DNA from: Mycolicibacterium lutetiense
GTDB taxonomy: Bacteria; Actinomycetota; Actinomycetes; Mycobacteriales; Mycobacteriaceae
DNA length: 64,000 nt
Reading direction: 5' to 3'
NCBI RefSeq assembly: GCF_017876775.1
Contig: NZ_JAGIOP010000001.1
Coordinates: 124,001 to 188,000, forward strand
Positions 61,456-64,000 of the stretch are shown here, piece by piece. The stretch's first letter is position 1, and every line of letters begins with the position of its first letter. The position numbers and the translations under genes are program-made. The notes beneath the pieces were generated by a model. That model was not told where the DNA came from, made no database searches, and worked only from the letters and a program-made list of their open reading frames with translations.

Positions 61456-61530
61456 GGCGTCCGCCTCCTCGGGGCAATGGCGTCAAGGTAACACCGGCCT
61501 GGGCCAGGACTGCGGGTTTTCCGGGCCGCG

Positions 61531-62001
61531 CTAAGCATCGGTGCTTGCATGGGTGTCGGCGATCTCGCGCATCTGGTCGACCAGTCGTCCCGCGACCTGG
61601 GCAGCGAGCCACAGCGCCATTTGGTCGTCATCCGACAAGCCCGCCAACAGTTCGGCGATGCGCTGCTTGCGTAGAACGGCCCGCTCTTCCCACAGGCGCC
61701 GGCCGCCCTCGCTGACCTTGACCAGGCAAGCCCGCCCGTCATCGGGGTCGCTGCACCGCTCCAGCAGGCCTTGCTGTTCCAGGCGCTGGACCAGTTGCGT
61801 CATGCCCGACTGGCTTGCGCCCTCGGCCTCCGCGAGCGCGGTGACCCGCATCGGCCCTTCGCGGTTGAGTCGGACGAGGACGAGCGTCGCGCTCGCGCTC
61901 AAGCCCTTGCGATCGGCGAGATGCCGCCACATCAGGTCGGCGCTCGCCACGAGCATCGACGATACGGCTTCCACGTTGCTGTCGAAGGGTTCGCTGCTCA
62001 C
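61531..62001 (-). CDS. MarR-family transcriptional regulator
   Basis: This is a 156-residue winged-helix regulator starting at GTG 62001. RVTALAEAEGASQSGMTQLVQRLEQQGLLERCSDPDDGRACLVKVSEGGRRLWEER is the recognition helix and the wing with the DxR motif. TATAAA lies six bases before the GTG on the minus strand, suggesting a leaderless start. It is divergent from the mmpS/mmpL pair with 227 bases between, and it is the likely repressor of that pair. Confidence 0.86.
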   Translation of the reverse strand: MSSEPFDSNVEAVSSMLVASADLMWRHLADRKGLSASATLVLVRLNREGPMRVTALAEAEGASQSGMTQLVQRLEQQGLLERCSDPDDGRACLVKVSEGGRRLWEERAVLRKQRIAELLAGLSDDDQMALWLAAQVAGRLVDQMREIADTHASTDA

Positions 62002-62181
62002 CGTTCATTTATATCAGTTGGAGGATGTAATTGGGCGAAAGCGGTGCGGCTGGCCTACTGGTGGCGCGGATGCCGGCCGTGGCGTTCATCTGCAGTTGTA
62101 CGCACTGCTAAACGCAGTAACCCAAGTAGTCATCGCGCTTGACTCAGCTGTCAATCTGCTGTGAATGCAAGGCGGTTGTTC

Positions 62182-62203
62182 ATGTACGGCTTGAGAAGTA
62201 CAT
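62182..62203. promoter_or_regulatory. Inverted repeat upstream of mmpS, candidate MarR operator
   Basis: ATGTAC (62182-62187) and GTACAT (62198-62203) form a perfect 6-base inverted repeat with a 10-base spacer, 25 bases before the mmpS ATG. The rest of the 227-base gap includes TTGACT at 62140-62145, a possible -35. Confidence 0.4.
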
Positions 62204-62228
62204 CCCATATGCGATATATCTGTCGGTC

Positions 62229-62693
62229 ATGATCGGGGAGCAGCGCGCGGGCGATCGCAGACGACGAAACCGAACGCTCCTGCAGATCGGATGGCTTCCC
62301 GTCGTCACGGTCGTCGCAGTGGGCATGGGAGCGTTGGGTGTCTGGAAGGTCCACCAGATGTCGGAGCCCGGCCCTGTGCCCACCGTTCTTGCCGCGCAGG
62401 CGCCCGAACAGTTCACCCCCAAACAACTCACCTACGAGGTGTTCGGCTCCGTCGGCGACGGCGGGATGCTGAGCTACGTCGACATCGACGGGCACCCGCA
62501 CAAGGTCGATGTCACCGAGCTGCCCTGGACACATACCGAGACGACGACCCTCACTGTGGTCTCCGGCAGCATCTCGGTACAGGTCAACGGCGGCGAAGTC
62601 GGGTGCCGAATGCTGGTCAACGGCGTTGTGCGCGACGAACAATCGTCCACCCATGCCGAAGCTGACGTCACCTGCCGGGTGAAGTCCGCATGA
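62229..62693 (+). CDS. MmpS-family membrane protein, second locus
   Basis: ATG 62229 (MIGEQRAGDRRRRNRTLLQIGWLP) gives 154 residues, with a TM at residues ~18-38 and the periplasmic domain LTYEVFGSVGDGGMLSYVDIDG, ELPWTHTETTTLTVVSG, GCRMLVNGVVRDEQSSTHAEADVTCRVKSA. It shares the VNGVVRDEQS...KSA ending with the copper-island MmpS but differs elsewhere, so they are paralogues. Stop overlaps the mmpL ATG. Confidence 0.87.
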   Translation: MIGEQRAGDRRRRNRTLLQIGWLPVVTVVAVGMGALGVWKVHQMSEPGPVPTVLAAQAPEQFTPKQLTYEVFGSVGDGGMLSYVDIDGHPHKVDVTELPWTHTETTTLTVVSGSISVQVNGGEVGCRMLVNGVVRDEQSSTHAEADVTCRVKSA

Positions 62694-64000
62694 GCACTCA
62701 TCGGACCAACCGACCCTTCGTCGCGCGGACCGTGCGCATCCTGGCGGTGCCGATCATCGTGTTCTGGGCGCTGCTCGCCGTCGCCACCAATACGTTCATC
62801 CCGCAGGTCGAGCGGGTCGCCGAGGAACTCGCGGGCTCGATGATCCCGAGCTACGCACCGTCACAGGTCGCGATGCTGCGCATCGGGGAGAAGTTCCAGG
62901 AGTCCACGTCCACCAGCCTCACCATGCTGGTGTTCGAGGCCGATCGCCCGCTCGACGACGGTGACCACCGGTACTACGACGACTTGATGAACCGGCTCAA
63001 GCAGGACCCCGGGCACGTGCAATACGTGATGGACCTGTGGGGTAAGCCGATCACCGCTGCCGGAGCCCAAAGTGTCGACGGCAAGTCGACTTTCGTGCTG
63101 TTGCGACTCGCCGGAAACATCGGCCAGCTTCAGGCGAACGAGTCCGTGAACGCCGTGCGGGACATCATCGCCAACGACACCCCGCCACCGGGCCTCAAGG
63201 TCTACGTCAGTGGTGCTGCGCCACTGGCGGCGGACACCCTCGCGATCGCCAACTCCAGCCTCAACAACATCACGATCCTGACGATCATCCTCATCGTGAT
63301 CATGCTGCTGGTGGTCTACCGGTCGGTCGCCAACGTACTCGTGCCGCTCGTCAGCGTTCTGATCGAAATGCTTGTCGCCAAAGGCGTCATCGCGACGCTC
63401 GGCCACTTCGGCGCCATCCCGCTGTCGTCGTTCGCGGTGAACATCGTCGTCGCACTGACATTGGGGGCCGGAACCGACTACGGCATCTTTTTGATGGGGC
63501 GGTATCAGGAGGCCCGGCAGGACGGCGAGAGCCGTGAGGATGCGTTCTTCACCGCGTACCGCAGCGTCGCGCCCATCATCATCGGCTCCGGGCTGACGAT
63601 CGCCGGCGCGTGTTACTGCCTGAGTCTGGCGCGGCTGGACTACTTCCACACCATGGGGCCGGCGGTCGCCATCAGCATGCTGTTCACCATCGCTGCCGCG
63701 CTGACCCTCGCGCCCGCGCTGCTCACCTTGGGCAGCCTTTTCGGTTTGTTCGACCCAAAGCGCATGATCAAAGGGCACCTGTACCGGCGGATCGCGACGA
63801 GCGTGGTGCGTTGGCCGAAACCCGTCTTCGTCGCAAGTACCGCCGTCGTGATGATCGGAGCGGTGTTCGTCCCCACCTTCCAGGTCAGCTACGACGACCG
63901 CGCCTACCAACCTGCCGATGGCGCAGCCAATCTCGGTTTCGAGGCCTCCGATCGGCATTTCTCGCAGAGCAAGTTGTTCAGCGAGATGTTGATGGTCGAG
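62690..64000 (+). CDS. MmpL-family RND transporter (3' truncated by window)
   Basis: 437 codons are visible and the frame is open at the window end. TM1 (ILAVPIIVFWALLAVATNTFIP), the first periplasmic domain, and TM2-6 are present with GAGTDYGIFLMGRYQEAR carrying the proton-relay Asp-Tyr. The segment YDDRAYQPADGAANLGFEASDRHFSQSK begins the second periplasmic domain, parallel to YNDRYYVPDRMPSIQGYQASDRHFSKAK in the other MmpL. MarR-controlled export of a lipid, siderophore or drug is likely; substrate unknown. Confidence 0.88.
   Translation, partial: MSTHRTNRPFVARTVRILAVPIIVFWALLAVATNTFIPQVERVAEELAGSMIPSYAPSQVAMLRIGEKFQESTSTSLTMLVFEADRPLDDGDHRYYDDLMNRLKQDPGHVQYVMDLWGKPITAAGAQSVDGKSTFVLLRLAGNIGQLQANESVNAVRDIIANDTPPPGLKVYVSGAAPLAADTLAIANSSLNNITILTIILIVIMLLVVYRSVANVLVPLVSVLIEMLVAKGVIATLGHFGAIPLSSFAVNIVVALTLGAGTDYGIFLMGRYQEARQDGESREDAFFTAYRSVAPIIIGSGLTIAGACYCLSLARLDYFHTMGPAVAISMLFTIAAALTLAPALLTLGSLFGLFDPKRMIKGHLYRRIATSVVRWPKPVFVASTAVVMIGAVFVPTFQVSYDDRAYQPADGAANLGFEASDRHFSQSKLFSEMLMVE

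Noticed and set aside
1..64000. CRISPR array, insertion sequence or prophage
   Set aside because: No regularly spaced repeats, transposase, integrase or phage structural motifs were seen in any frame.

Overview
The window is high-GC actinobacterial DNA that reads as a fast-growing mycobacterium (Mycolicibacterium-like). The evidence is gene content: a conserved block matching Mycobacterium tuberculosis Rv0904c-Rv0910 in order (accD3, echA6, an MBL-fold hydrolase, ctpE, the Rv0909/Rv0910 toxin-antitoxin pair), two MmpS/MmpL pairs, a mycofactocin-type SDR, DUF732 and DUF5078 secreted proteins, and an Emb arabinosyltransferase. All assignments come from reading motifs and recalled family features; no database search was run.

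Layout. 1-8.4 kb: the end of a YhgE/Pip-like membrane protein, then the conserved accD3-ctpE-TA block. 8.4-27.3 kb: a large divergent catabolic cluster. The minus arm holds two acyl-CoA ligases, an SDR, a GntR/UTRA regulator and an SMP-30-like propeller. The plus arm holds an SDR, Rieske oxygenase, luciferase-like monooxygenase, Baeyer-Villiger-type monooxygenase, TauD-like dioxygenase, SDR, class III CoA-transferase and four acyl-CoA dehydrogenases as two pairs, nearly all translationally coupled. It looks like a dedicated pathway for an unknown, probably cyclic, substrate: ring hydroxylation, ketone-to-lactone oxidation, lactone opening, CoA activation and beta-oxidation. 27.3-41 kb: unlinked accessory functions, including a VOC protein, a three-gene nitrile hydratase/thiocyanate hydrolase-like operon, a cupin, a GNAT, a P-loop kinase, a Cmx-type MFS pump behind a probable leader peptide, a carotenoid oxygenase with a double HxlR regulator and thiolase, a secreted peptide, an SDR, a rhodanese lipoprotein and tRNA-Arg(CCT).

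39.7-54.5 kb is a probable copper-responsive island. It encodes a CsoR-family repressor with an intact C-H-C copper triad, CopZ, a His-rich exported protein and a CopA-type ATPase. Seven near-palindromic CsoR-like boxes (TACCC...GGGTA type) lie in front of genes usually not linked to copper: an MFS pump, an EamA transporter, a rhodanese lipoprotein, an MmpS/MmpL pair, and two small ORFs (a 48-residue four-Cys peptide and a 71-residue His-rich protein). I regard this scattered regulon as the most interesting system here.

54.6-64 kb is envelope related: an EmbB-like arabinosyltransferase divergent from a TetR regulator, a membrane-anchored Pro-rich protein with tandem WGYDR repeats, an SRPBCC protein, and a MarR regulator divergent from a second MmpS/MmpL pair cut off by the window end.
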